DNA of 64,000 nt from Cavia porcellus (Eukaryota; Chordata; Mammalia; Rodentia; Caviidae). Numbering within the stretch: position 1 is the first letter of the stretch; each line of letters begins with the position of its first letter. This document shows positions 12,045 to 22,205 of the stretch, piece by piece. The notes under the pieces are model-generated. The model made no database searches and was not told where the DNA came from. It was given only the letters and a program-made list of their open reading frames with translations. Location of the stretch: NCBI RefSeq assembly GCF_034190915.1, contig NW_026947502.1, forward strand, positions 31,836,785 through 31,900,784, read 5' to 3'. The translations under genes were made by a program, and so were the position numbers.

Positions 12045-12215
12045 GGGTGTGGCTCATGCCTGTAATCCCAGCATTCAGGAGGAGGAGGTAGAGTATTGCT
12101 GTGAATTTGAGGCTAGCCTGGGCTACATAGTGAGTCCAAGGCCAGGCTAAACTACATAGCGCAAAAAAAAACCCCCAACCGATCAGCCAACCAACCAACC
12201 AAACAAACAAAAAAA
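12045..12215 (+). mobile_element. B1-type SINE with CAAC/CAAA-rich tail
   Basis: It starts with the 7SL-derived promoter-like block ggctcatgcctgtaatccca and continues through gaatttgaggctagcctggg and ctacatagtgagtccaaggc. The tail is A-rich and has decayed to caac/caaa repeats. RNA polymerase III A- and B-box-like segments fall inside this head. Confidence 0.85.
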
Positions 12216-12877
12216 TAGACTCTAAGAAGTCCTGTAATGAAGAAACTGACTTAAGTTTAATGTAACTTTCTTCAAATGTATTTGACTCCAAACTAGTCTT
12301 TCCCCCATTCCCAATGAACATGCCATAGAAATATTGGTTTATAGAAAATACATTAGCAGTCAGCAACGGCCCTCCCTTTTGTGTAGCGGATACTCTGGAT
12401 TTTGCCACCTATCCAAACAATGCCCAGGAGGATTCCAGAAGACTGTACCTGGTTAGGATCCAAAAATTAGTTCCTGACCCCCTATGTTAGTGTTTGGTGT
12501 GTTAGAGTTTGGCTGAGACTACTGTATAGAGTGACATGGGCTATGTGTGTGTGACCCCCAAAAGTGTTTTTAACAAGACTACAGCCCTGCTTAGGTTGTT
12601 GGAGCAGGAGAGTCCAGGTGGCGAGGTAGGCACTTGGGGGCAGGAGTGGTGTATGGGGCCTCCCTTCCCAGCTGCCCTGTGTGGGGCTCCATTGGGTTTG
12701 GAACTACCTCTGCAACGTGGCCTTCATGGGCTACTTCTGTCCCTGAGATTATGTGCTCTTGGGTTTGAGGCACCAAGAAGGGTGCCCAGAACTGGCTCCT
12801 GGCAACAAAAGCTGCCCTCTCTCATGCATGGTGACCTGTTACTATGAGGAGCCCTGCTGTTTGTGCTCCCCAGGGAT
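12216..12877. other. Unique non-coding DNA
   Basis: No gene is supported. A 103-codon plus-strand frame at 12536-12847 and a minus-strand frame overlap each other without domain signatures. Confidence 0.5.
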
Positions 12878-13035
12878 CCCGTCTTAGCTGCATGTTAGAA
12901 CCACCTGCAGAGATTGAAAAGCTAATACTGATGTTCAGAGAGGAGCTCAGGCCTAATAAATAAGGATGGGAAATCCAGGCTCGAGATGGTTGTTAAGCTT
13001 CCCAGGTGACTCCAAGTGTACCACAGTGGAGAACA
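12878..13035 (+). mobile_element. MER5A-like hAT-Charlie MITE relic
   Basis: The left end reads tgcatgttagaaccacctgc, followed by gctaatactgatgttcagag. The interior is palindromic in character, and the right end reads ttcccaggtgactccaagtg. This is the MER5A non-autonomous hAT pattern common to placental mammals. No coding capacity is expected. Confidence 0.75.
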
Positions 13036-13257
13036 GGTGTGCCAGGGCCACACCAGAAGAGCAAGTGTTATAGGAAGTGGGGGTGGCTGGGAATTCGTGG
13101 TTCTACCTTGAGCTCAATCACAGCTGCATCTATTTGCCCTTAAGAAACAAACAAGCCCACGACCCTCAGCTGTGTGACAAGACCCCTGGGCAAAGAAGTG
13201 GTAGCTTCCTACTGTGTTGGCATCAGACATGCCACTTCGAGGTAAGTGACAGGAAGG

Positions 13258-13425
13258 CATGATAACAGTATTAAGCACCTACTGTGTGCCAGGTAAGCGT
13301 AATGCATTGCCCTGTGAGCTAGGATGTGGAAACCAAGGCAGAGAATGGTTATGGAATGCACCCAAAGTCTCATTGGGGTCGGAAGTAATGGAGAGTGCTT
13401 TGAACCCAGGCTGTCTGAGGTGAAG
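13258..13425 (-). mobile_element. MIR SINE relic
   Basis: Antisense MIR landmarks: attaagcacctactgtgtgc, tgccctgtgagctaggatgt, gaaaccaaggcagagaatgg, then a tgaacccaggctgtctg block. Confidence 0.8.
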
Positions 13426-14205
13426 AGCAGTGTTGTTCTCATGGGCAGGAGAAGTGTGCAGGAGGCAGACATCTGGGGGCTGGGGACAGGTTTGCACGTG
13501 TGAACTAAATTTTGAGGTTGGAAATGTTCCTTGGGAAGAGGGGAAGGAGGTAGGATTAAGGAGGGATCGAAGGAGGGGGTTATTGGAGCCATTTTACACA
13601 GGCAGGTTGTGACTATTTGTCCCCAACTCTGAGTTCAGTGGTAACTCATTAGAAGCCTGAAACCAGCCATAGTGGGACTATTACACCTTAGAAATTGGGA
13701 TTTTATTTATTTTGAGTTGTCTGGTAAGCATTTGCCAGCTCTCCACTGGACAGAGCTCAGCACAGTAGGCTCAGCTCCTTTGGTTTAGAAGAAGGGGAGA
13801 AGCAGAGCCCGGGGAAGGAACACTGAACTGGAAGCCGTTTGAACACTGCAGTGAGTGGTTGCATCAAAGGAAGCAAGAGAAAGTGAGCTGCTGTGACCTG
13901 GGCAGCACTGTTAGTGCTGTATAGGGTTATTTTTCTTGAAATTGGGGTTATTGAGAAACGAGCAGCTGATTTAGGAGCAGAGTGACTAGGATAAAGATGA
14001 GGGAAGGGCAGTGACCAACCGATCTTCAAAGACACGCAAACTGATGTGGAAGTTTAGCTGTACCATGACGGGAGGTGAGCTCAGAATCAAGTTGCAGCTT
14101 GCAGGGGCTGGGCCAGAAAGCCATGTGCGAGTCCATTTCCTGAATCTGTGGGTGAGGGTAGGGCTGGGGGTGGACAGCAGCTCCAGCAGGGAGATGATTA
14201 AACCA
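13426..14205. other. Unique non-coding DNA
   Basis: No gene is supported. The open frames (up to 92 codons) lack family signatures. Confidence 0.5.
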
Positions 14206-14209
14206 GACT

Positions 14210-14800
14210 AACAAGGGGGTGATTTATCTCACAGCCCCAACATTCCCTTGCTCCCTGCTCTGGCTGGCCCTGCTAATGCTCCCGGGTTGCAAATCTACCT
14301 ATTTGTCAAGTCCCTCTCCACAGCCTGCCTCTCTCCTGCTGCTTGTGTGGTTTATTAAAGAGGCGTTTGCTACCTGTCATCTCAAACAGGCTCCTTTATC
14401 CAAAACAGAATAATAGAGATATCTCCCTCCAGGGACACCGGATGCAAATGCCCGAGGACAGGTTGCCAATTTGCTGCGTGTATTAGGGGAAGGGAGCTGT
14501 CAAGGGAAACGGCCGGGATCCAGGCTCTTCTAACAAGCTCATTTCTGGGTTGAGGGGAGACCTGGGCTGCTCGGAGTTTAGATTATGTGGGTACGCGCCT
14601 CTGCTTTCCTATGGACAGCTGTCAGCAATTGTTCCTCCCTGGGAAACAAAATTGGCTTTTTCTTCCTTCTCCCCTTCCCCCTCTCATCCCCTGCTCATCG
14701 GCAGGACCGAGCCCTGCCAATAACTGTCAGAAAGCCCTCTGGCTGCTGAGTCTGCTTGGCCCCATGCCGGAGGTGCCCTGTTTGTGGCTATAGAAGTGGG
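14210..14800. promoter_or_regulatory. Candidate conserved non-coding / enhancer-like segment
   Basis: This unique block contains dense, well-formed transcription-factor-like words and no repeat: GATA-type (gatttatctc, gagatatctccc), an E-box inside a palindrome (gacagctgtc at about 14614), a SOX-like attgttcc, and a pyrimidine-rich ttcttccttctccccttccc run. It carries CpG dinucleotides in non-repeat context (acaccggatg, aaacggccggg, gtacgcgcc) that tend to be lost from neutral DNA. The regulatory role is inference only. Confidence 0.3.
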
Positions 14801-16139
14801 TCCTGGCCGGGGTAGCCTTGCTTGCTGGGCATCCATGGGAGAGGTGTTATTTCCTCTTTCTTTCAAGGGACTTGATCCAAGCAGAAACCCTGTTCTGGGA
14901 GCTCCAGGCTGAGTTGTTCCTCCTGGCCCTTGGCCTAAAGGAATGCAAAGGCCTGCTTCCTGCCCAGTGTTAGGGCACCCACTTGAGGTTCTTTGATTTG
15001 ACTCTTGACCACCTCTCAAAAAGGCACTTCCCGTCTCTAGGGCTATTCAACATGACACTCTGGGCCTGCTTGCTGTTGCAGAAGGCTGGGGCAGTGTGAG
15101 GACTTGAGTACATGGAGAAGAGTCTTGACGGACTCACCGGATGATTCCTTCATCTTCTGTGCCCCTCACATAAATTTGCAGCCCCTTTAATTTCAGTTGA
15201 GGATGCTGTGGCCCAGGGACTTACTGGAAGCTGGTTAAGTGTCAGACTAAGGGCTTGAATCCAGGACAGGACTGTCCCATTTCCTGCAGGGGGTTCATGA
15301 GAGAGGGAGAGCTAGCCTTTACCTCCTCTGTGGCAGCGTTATATCCCTAGGGGTCAGCGTCTGTGTAACCACTCTGGAGGTGACTCCTGCTGGAGGTAAG
15401 GAATTTTGGCTGGGTGGGCTTGTCAACCTCCTGGGTCCCTAAGTTCTCATGATCAAGGTGTTTCCTGCTCCACATCCTGCCCTCAGCTCTGCATAAACCT
15501 TGTCCATTTGCTGCCTAAAGATGGAGACCCCAGGTGGGGCCTTGAGTGCACAGAAGTGGTATTCTGGGAGTGTGGCAGGGATTGGTGTGGACAGAGGTGA
15601 CTCCAGAGCTTGAGGACACCTGCTGAACTGTGCTGCAGCCAGGGGTCCAGGGTGAGGCGTAGGAGGGCAGCGCCACACGGGGTCCAGACAATGCCTTGGA
15701 CTCTTAGAAATGAACCCCAGTGTCAGGTGAGAGTCCCTGGGGGCAGGGTGGGCATCTGTCTTTGGTGGGGACCCCTTCTGAGCTGAGGGGCCACAGGGCT
15801 GTGCGCTATTCTTTGCACATCTGGTTTTTCCTTGGTCCTCTTACTTCAGTGTATTTTTGGCAGGTGCTCAGTTAATGCTTGTTGCTAGGCTGCCCCACGC
15901 CTTCCTCTTTCCTGGTATTATTCTTACCCCTTGAGCTGTCTCTTAGTCACTGTCAAAGCTGACGGGACACCAAGTATGCTTTGGGTTTTGTGTCTTACTT
16001 GGCAGTTTCACATGCTTAGCCCTGAACTCCCACCTGAGAGTAGGTGTCCTGTTTTTCTGCCTTGCCTGTCATAGACCAGCATTCACAGCTGCTCTCCCAG
16101 AGGCTGCCTGCCTGGCCAGCCCCATCTACCTCTCTGTCA
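14801..16139. other. Unique non-coding DNA
   Basis: No gene is supported. The longest frame, minus strand 14684-15019, is 111 codons without a recognisable domain. Confidence 0.5.
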
Positions 16140-16250
16140 ACATTCCACATTCTAGATGTGGACACTGACTCTCTGACGGGTCAAGGTCAGAGCGGGATTT
16201 GAACTCAGGCAGTCTGGCCTCAAAGCCTGTGTTCCTCAACCTGGCATGGC
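16140..16250 (-). mobile_element. MIR SINE relic, partial
   Basis: The antisense 5' half of MIR: tgacgggtcaaggtcagagc, gggatttgaactcaggcagt, and tgtgttcctcaacc. The 3' half is not recognisable. Confidence 0.7.
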
Positions 16251-16734
16251 TGCTTGTTGGGAATGGCAGAATCCTGGGCTAATGGGCTGGGTCTTCCTAA
16301 ACTTGAAGGTCTCATTAAGCTTGAGCATCCTTATTACTTGGTGATTCTGGGTGTTGATTTGTCTACAGAGAATTTAAAATGCCCCATGTGACTCACAGTT
16401 CATGGCTACCTGACAGGGAGAAGACCCAGAGAGCAGGTAATAGGACTTGCAATGTGTGGCAGGGGCTGTGGCACTGGTCTGGGTCTGGGGATGCTGTTCA
16501 GTGCTGGACTTGCCCACTTATGGGACCCCAAGCTGGCCCTTGCATCCACCAGCCCCTGCCTTGAGATGCCTTTCAGGGGTCTGCATCCGGGCTTATAGTC
16601 ATACATGACAGAGGCCCCTATGCCTTTCACGGCAGGATAATTGACCCCACTGCCAGCCCAGATGCAGCAAATTGGGAGGCCAGAAACCCCAGCATTTTGT
16701 GCACAGGTGGTCTGTCCTCCCAAGAGCATACTGT
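16251..16734. other. Unique non-coding DNA
   Basis: No gene is supported. A 131-codon minus-strand frame at 16406-16801 runs into the neighbouring SINE, which argues against it being a real exon. Confidence 0.5.
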
Positions 16735-16900
16735 TAAAAGGCACCCTTTGCCCAGGAAGCAGAGACAGAAGGATCACAAGTTTGAGGCCAACCAGTCTCA
16801 AAAAATAAAATTAAAAAAGGGCCGGGGATGCAGCTCAGTGGTAGAGCACTGGTCTGGCATACATGAGACCCTGAGTTCAATCTCCAGTACTGTGGTTGGA
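16735..16900 (+). mobile_element. B1-dID-like dimeric SINE
   Basis: A shortened B1-type left arm (ggaagcagagacagaaggat, gtttgaggccaaccag) ends in an A-rich linker. A well-preserved ID arm follows from about 16820: ggccggggatgcagctcagt, ggtagagcactggtctggca, gagttcaatctccagtactg. The ID arm keeps its tRNA-like A- and B-box layout. Confidence 0.85.
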
Positions 16901-17166
16901 AGGAGGGGGATGAAGGTATCCTTTGAGGGGGGCGGGATGGCAACCCCAGTAAGGAAAGGTAGAATATTTTAGTCTGGCTTAACTGTCTCCCTGCTGGAGC
17001 TTCTGTCCACCTTGAAATGGCATTACTGTACTTGTGGTTATATCCTAATTTGAGATAGGGCCTTAGGTCAGTCACTGATTTTTTTTTTAAACATACTTGT
17101 GTTTTGACTATGGCCACTACATAAGGGCAAGTGTAGAACTTTTCCATGTCAATGTGCAAAGGTTTT

Positions 17167-17284
17167 TTTTTTTCTGTCTTTTTTTTCTTTTTCTTTTTTT
17201 TTTTTTTTTTGCACTGGAATCGAACTCATGACCTTGCACTTCCCAGGCAGGCACTGTGCCTCTGAACTATGTCCCTGGCACTCA
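17167..17284 (-). mobile_element. ID SINE with long T-rich (A-tail) end
   Basis: Reverse ID landmarks: tggaatcgaactcatgacct, ccaggcaggcactgtgcctc, then aactatgtccctggca. The complementary A tail is a long interrupted T run. A 9-bp direct repeat, aaaggtttt, flanks it (17158-17166 and 17285-17293) and fits a target-site duplication. Confidence 0.85.
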
Positions 17285-17316
17285 AAAGGTTTTGAATTTT
17301 GACAAATCAGATTTTT

Positions 17317-17406
17317 TTTTTTGGTGCCGGGGATCGAACTCATTCATGACCTCTCGCTTGCCATGCAGGCACTTACACCGCTGAGCTAAACCCCCAGACC
17401 CAATGG
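17317..17406 (-). mobile_element. ID SINE with target-site duplication
   Basis: Reverse ID unit: ggtgccggggatcgaactca, gcttgccatgcaggcactta, and ccgctgagctaaaccccc. An 11-bp perfect direct repeat, atcagattttt, flanks it at 17306-17316 and 17407-17417, showing insertion by target-primed reverse transcription. Confidence 0.9.
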
Positions 17407-17417
17407 ATCAGATTTTT

Positions 17418-17804
17418 GAACTGGGTATGCCTCATCTGCATCCCCATCTCAGAGGACCACGGGGGACTGAGTGAGACAAAGGTGAAAAGCCCCTGGTCTG
17501 CCGCAAGCCTTCGGAAATGGCAACCGAGCTTTCTGCAGCTGCAGCCAAGGGGAGCATGGCCCCTGCCCTCCCATGATGCTTCCTGTTTCAGCTTCTCCCC
17601 TCCTCACCTGCCTTCCCGCCGCTCTGGGGCTCTGAGGCTCGCTGTAGAACGCAGGTGCCGTAATTTCTCTGGGGGCGAGTCCCCAGGAATAGACACCGTG
17701 GGAGTCCCAGAATTGGTGTGTGAAAGCCAGAGCTGGAAAGGCCTCCAGAGGTGATGTGGAACCACAGAAGGCACAGAGCTATGAGCCCCATACTCTGAAT
17801 CTCT
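17418..17804. other. Unique non-coding DNA, slightly CpG-richer
   Basis: A 112-codon frame at 17416-17754 is open but lacks any family signature. CpGs are somewhat frequent around 17500-17700 but not at island level by eye. Confidence 0.4.
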
Positions 17805-17950
17805 TTCCTGCGCTGCAGCCTATGGGTTCTGTGGCCTTGGGAAGACCACGTCCCCTCTTTGAGCAGGGTCCTTAACTGTTCCTACCTCTAGAGCTTTTGT
17901 GAGGTGGAAATGACTCTTTGGAAAGTGAAAAGCTGTGCCCATGTATCCTA
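17805..17950 (+). mobile_element. MIR SINE relic
   Basis: Degraded sense MIR: gttctgtggccttgggaaga, ccctctttgagcagggtcct, acctctagagcttttgtgag and gtgaaaagctgtgcccatgt blocks in the right order. Confidence 0.6.
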
Positions 17951-17984
17951 ATATGTGCAACTGTATGAAGAATCATTATCTTTT

Positions 17985-18103
17985 GCCTTGTTGAGACAGG
18001 GTCTCACTATGCAGTCCAGGCTGGTCTTGAATTCACAAAGATCCTCCTGCCTCAGCCTTCCAAAAGCTGGGATTACAGGTGTGTGCCACCATGCCTGGAT
18101 AGC
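17985..18103 (-). mobile_element. B1 SINE with perfect target-site duplication
   Basis: Reverse B1: gagacagggtctcactatgc, agtccaggctggtcttgaat, ctcctgcctcagccttccaa, gctgggattacaggtgtgtg and ccaccatgcc. A 13-bp perfect direct repeat, atcattatctttt, lies at 17972-17984 and 18104-18116. Confidence 0.95.
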
Positions 18104-18116
18104 ATCATTATCTTTT

Positions 18117-19659
18117 CCAGTTTCTGAGGGGGCATCTGGCATCCAGGAAGGGATGGGGCTATTCTGTTGTCCTATAGCAAAGGTGGCCTCTCTTCCTTTA
18201 CCTGTCAAAAGCACCATGAAGGGGAAGGCAAAGTGTAACTACAGCTGTTCATCAACACCCCAGGTTCAGACATCACCTGCTATGACAACTGTGTCTTCTG
18301 TATGCCAGGTTCTATCCGAGCCAGGGCCTACATGAAGGCCCTCTCTGGAGCCTTCCAGACACACCAGGAAAATGTAAACCTCTTTCTGGCTGCTGTCCAG
18401 GGCTAGGGAAGCCCAGGTCCCAGAAGCCCTGTCAGGCTATAGTGAGTCAGGCTGGCCTGGGAGAAAGCATTGCAGAGGGGATTGTACCTTTGGGGAAAGC
18501 CAGCCCCAAATAACTCCCAGATCCAGGCTGAGCTGTGCAGGTGAAGGCAGGTAGGAAATTACAGGCACTTGAGGCCTTCTCTCCCAGGAACCTGATTAAA
18601 GCTGAGGAGTGTTGGAGCCCAAATAGCTTGGAAAAGTGCCCTTTGATATGTTCATTTGGTTTTAATTCTGGGGGCACAGGGCAGCCCCAGCATGTTTTAT
18701 TTCTGCTTCCTTTTAGCGGCTTTCACTTGATTCTTCTCCCCCATTCCACCCCCACTCCTGCTGGAGTTTGTGAATTTCAAGGTCAGCTGAAAGTCAAACT
18801 TTACCATGTTGGTGATGAAATGCAAGCAGATGTGGCTGTTTTGGCTGATGGTGGCCACACCCCAAGAGCTGTGCTCTGGACTGTGGGTGATGCCTGACAA
18901 AATTAACAAAGTCTGATTGCTTACAACTCTGGGTTTCCATCTTTGATATTCAGATTTCAGTGAGTACCATTCAGCATGTGTTCACCTGGGGCTGCTGGGA
19001 GATGTGATGCTGGCTGGGGAAGGTGTGGCTATCTCATCCCCGTGTGCTGGGGAATGAGGGCCCTTGGAGCGGTGCTATGCTTGGAGTTTGCCTCTGTCAT
19101 GGTGTTGACTTTGCCAGGATGATTGATGTCTGCTGGACCCCCTTGCTGGGGATCCTGCCGTATTATCCAGTGCTGGTGGTGTCATCTACTGGCTCAGTTG
19201 CCTGGTCCCTTGTGTGGGTTAAGCCACTGGCGCATACCTGCCATGTGAACGGAGCTGTGCTGGCAGTGACCTCAGGAAAAGGTCAATGTTCAGCTTAGCT
19301 TCCTCAAGTCACCCACACCCCTCTGTGACTCAGAAAGTGGCCCAGCCGCTGCCTCCAGTGTTCTGGTTGACATATGGGGTGTTTCTGATGGGACAGCTTT
19401 CTGATGGCCCTGGGCCAGGTGCTGCCCTGCAGGCTCCACAGAGGGTCTCACACTGTTCCCCAGCCTGGGTCAATGTGCTATTGCAGGCTTGTCATGGGAG
19501 CACATGGAGATTGGCTCTGTGGTGATGTGCTGAGACTGGCTTTCCAGAGGAGGAGGAGGGCCAGCAGCCCGAGTTTCCTTCTCTATGTTCACCAGCTTTC
19601 CCTAGCACAGCATCCTGTACCCATCAGCTCTCAAAGCCCGGTCCCAGAACGGAGCAGAT
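18117..19659. other. Unique non-coding DNA
   Basis: No gene is supported. The stretch around 18590-18880 is free of recognisable repeats and mildly AT-rich, with cccaaatagcttgg and ggtttt-type words, and could be tested for conservation. Frames up to 126 codons overlap SINE sequence or each other. Confidence 0.45.
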
Positions 19660-19890
19660 GTATGCTTGAGAAGTGGCGTTTGGGAGTCAGTGCTGTGCTG
19701 GAAACCCATCAGGGTCAGCTGTGGGCCCCTGGCCAACATCCCGAGCTCCACTAAGCCTCAGTTTCTTTGTAAGAGAGGATAGTGGTGCCCATCTCACAGA
19801 GTTGCTGTGAGGATTAAATGAAATGGTGCATGTAAAGTGCCTGGCATAGTGCCTGGTGCGTGGTGCTCAATAATATCTGCTATTATAGCT
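19660..19890 (+). mobile_element. MIR SINE relic, long
   Basis: Well-preserved sense MIR 3' half: actaagcctcagtttctttg, tctcacagagttgctgtgag, gattaaatgaaatggtgcat, aagtgcctggcatagtgcct, and a ctcaataatatctgctatta end. Confidence 0.9.
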
Positions 19891-21105
19891 ATTGTCCAAC
19901 TCCTGGGAGAGCAGTGTTAGAGATCAGGGTGGGCAGGGACCAGCCCTGGCTCCTCTGTGGCCTTCAGGTTTTCCTAGCTACAGAGCCCAATTACCCAGGT
20001 TGTTCCCGCAGCCCAGATGCTCAGCCTCTCCCTTGGGTGCACTCCAGCTCGGCAGGGAGCTGAAGCCGATGTGAATGGGGAGTGAACCTGAAACTATCCT
20101 GTCCACCTTGTTCTGAGTGGCAGCCTGCTACAGAAAACTGATGCTTAGAAAATGTTCCCTAAGTTGAAGTGTTGTCCAAAATGGAGCTGATTTTTGCACT
20201 GTGGTCATTTTTGGGTAACAAAGCTTGAAATGAGAAAATTCTGAATGCAGAACAAAGCAGAAGAGCCTGCCACAACAGCACATGTGAGTCAACCCGCACT
20301 GCCTCGCAAACAGCCTGCCTTGTTAAAATCAGTCCCTTGGTGCGGGGGGGGGGGGGGGGGGATTAGCTTTCTGCAAACTTCCCATCCCAGGCCTGCCTGC
20401 ATTTTTACTTTCCCGGCTGCATGGTTCTTGCTGATCTTCCCCCTGACACACCCGGGGGATTTCCCTGCACATAATGGGGGCCACTCCCATTGCTAAAATA
20501 ATGGAGAGTTTTCTCCTTTGCTTTGGCAGAAAAATAGTAACTTCTGCTGGAACACAGGGAGGCAGAGACATTGTCTGGAGTATACCCACCACTCTGTTCC
20601 CTTGGGTACTTTGGAAGGACTGTGGGGAGCTGAGTGAAGTGGGGATCCCTCTAGCTAATTCTAGGGGATTTCCAAGCCTCATTCTGTTTCTCCTCTTCCT
20701 CCAGGAAGTCCTGCCTGGTTTGTTTTGCAGGAAGTTGTTAGAGTTGCTGAGCAATGTTACAGTCACTATCTGAGCCTCAGAGTGCATGACCCTCCCATTG
20801 CACAACTCCAGGATCATTATCCACGTGCAGTGCTCCTGAGCTGGTGCACTGTGTAGTCCTGTGGAGCAAGCGAGGTTTACAGAATCATCCACAAGTTCTG
20901 TTGGTTGCCCTTGTCCAAGTTGCTACCTGCTTGTTTGGCTTGGGGGATTCAAGAAGTGTGTTCGAGATGGAGCAGGGAGGCTACACCCAGAAGGCTCTCA
21001 TTCCCCCGCTGCCCTGCAGCTCCTATGGCATGATGTGCTTGCAGAGGCAAGCCCAGATGGCCATTGGCCTGAGTTCTGGAGCTCAGGCCCTTTCCCATCC
21101 TGTTT
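19891..21105. other. Unique non-coding DNA containing a G18 run
   Basis: No gene is supported. A minus-strand frame of 187 codons (20329-20892) is open but shows no domain; its proline-rich tail is simply the complement of the G run. The block 20240-20530 is repeat-free apart from the G tract. Confidence 0.5.
20344..20361. repeat. Homopolymer G18 tract
   Basis: Eighteen consecutive G residues, directly counted. Homopolymer G runs this long are uncommon in mammalian DNA, can form quadruplexes, and are prone to sequencing and assembly length error. Confidence 0.9.
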
Positions 21106-21109
21106 GCTG

Positions 21110-21610
21110 AGCTTCTGCAAGCTTTGGCCGCTCATTATCTCTCTGCTGGCGGGTTGAGGGAGGATCAATTACCAGGGCCTCGCTGCTACCTCGTGCTGCC
21201 TTTGGATGCATTTTCTCAAATGGTAAAGCTCTCTTTGGGGAGAGGCAATTTGTGGGGAGCTCAAGGCAGCATAATTTATGGGCCCCCTCTTCACCAGTTA
21301 GGAGTGAGTTGGTGGTGACTTAATTTAATTAGTTGAATTTAAGCCGAGCAGATCACCAGAAAGGGCTCAGCATTCTGGTGAACCAGGCATATTTCTCCTC
21401 TGAGCAAAGCACAGGCTGAAGAGGAAAAGGTCTAATGTTACTTCATTCATTTGGATCTGCTGGTTAAAGAGTTTGAAATAGAGATCCACTTATTTTCCTT
21501 AACAAGAATCTAGCCCATCAGCTACAGTATTCTGCTCATGCATTTAATGGGAATAATTGAATGGAGCTCAAATTATCATCATCTAATGCTCTCCAAGTCA
21601 GACCTGCCTG
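21110..21610. promoter_or_regulatory. Candidate conserved non-coding / developmental enhancer-like segment
   Basis: This repeat-free block is rich in homeodomain-type TAAT cores: tttaatttaattag at about 21320, gggaataattgaat at about 21550, and a aattatcatcatctaatgc stretch at about 21570. It also has a CDX-like aatttatgg and interspersed GC-rich words. The texture resembles deeply conserved enhancers near developmental genes. No promoter or exon is evident. This is inference from composition only. Confidence 0.35.
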
Positions 21611-22054
21611 TGTCATGTTTTCCTACAGGGAAATGAGTACTATGCTCAGCGGGGTGGAGAGGAGCCTCTAGCCTTGGGTACAGCAGCATCTTTTTGGTTG
21701 AATTTTAGGGCATGCGAGTTAAGTCTTTAAGGGGCTGGTCCTCTGAGGCGCTGTGAGTGGAAGGGGGCCAGTGTAGTGGGTGTTCTCTGACTGTGACATG
21801 CAGCTTTCTGCTGTGTATGGCTCTTTTTATTTTAAAAGGATGATCTGGGTAGGAGCAAAAGCTGAGCTAGAAGGGACCTTGAAATGCTAATACTTTGAAA
21901 GTAGGAGCAATCATACTGGTAATTAGGACAAGCTCCTTATTTTACAGTTGAGACTGAGCTCTTGAAGCTATATGATAGCTGCTATGATGGGTTCTGGATC
22001 CAGTTTTTCAGACTTTCTAGAGCACAGAGGGAAGGCTCCAGGGTTGCAGTTCAT
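21611..22054. other. Unique non-coding DNA
   Basis: A possible antisense MIR fragment lies at about 21920-21975 (ttacagttgagactgagc). Nothing else is recognised. Confidence 0.45.
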
Positions 22055-22205
22055 AGACCCAGACTCTGGAGGGGGTCACAAGGAGGCTTCTGTCACTAGC
22101 CAGCAATCTCGAGTAAGCCTCTCTGAGCCTCAGTTTCCACATATGTAAAATGGGGATCCTCACTCCTGCTGAGATTCCCTCACAGACATGATCCATGACT
22201 GCAGA
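22055..22205 (+). mobile_element. MIR SINE relic
   Basis: Sense MIR: agactctggagggggtcaca, gagtaagcctctctgagcct, and cagtttccacatatgtaaaa followed by tggggatcctcac. The 3' end is degraded. Confidence 0.85.

Noticed and set aside
16820..16900. tRNA-like gene with A- and B-box
   Set aside because: It is the ID arm of a dimeric SINE. The A-rich linker and tail show it to be a retroposon, not a functional tRNA gene.
20329..20892. 187-codon minus-strand open frame ending in a proline run
   Set aside because: The proline run is the complement of the G18 tract. No domain, splice-site or homology evidence supports it.
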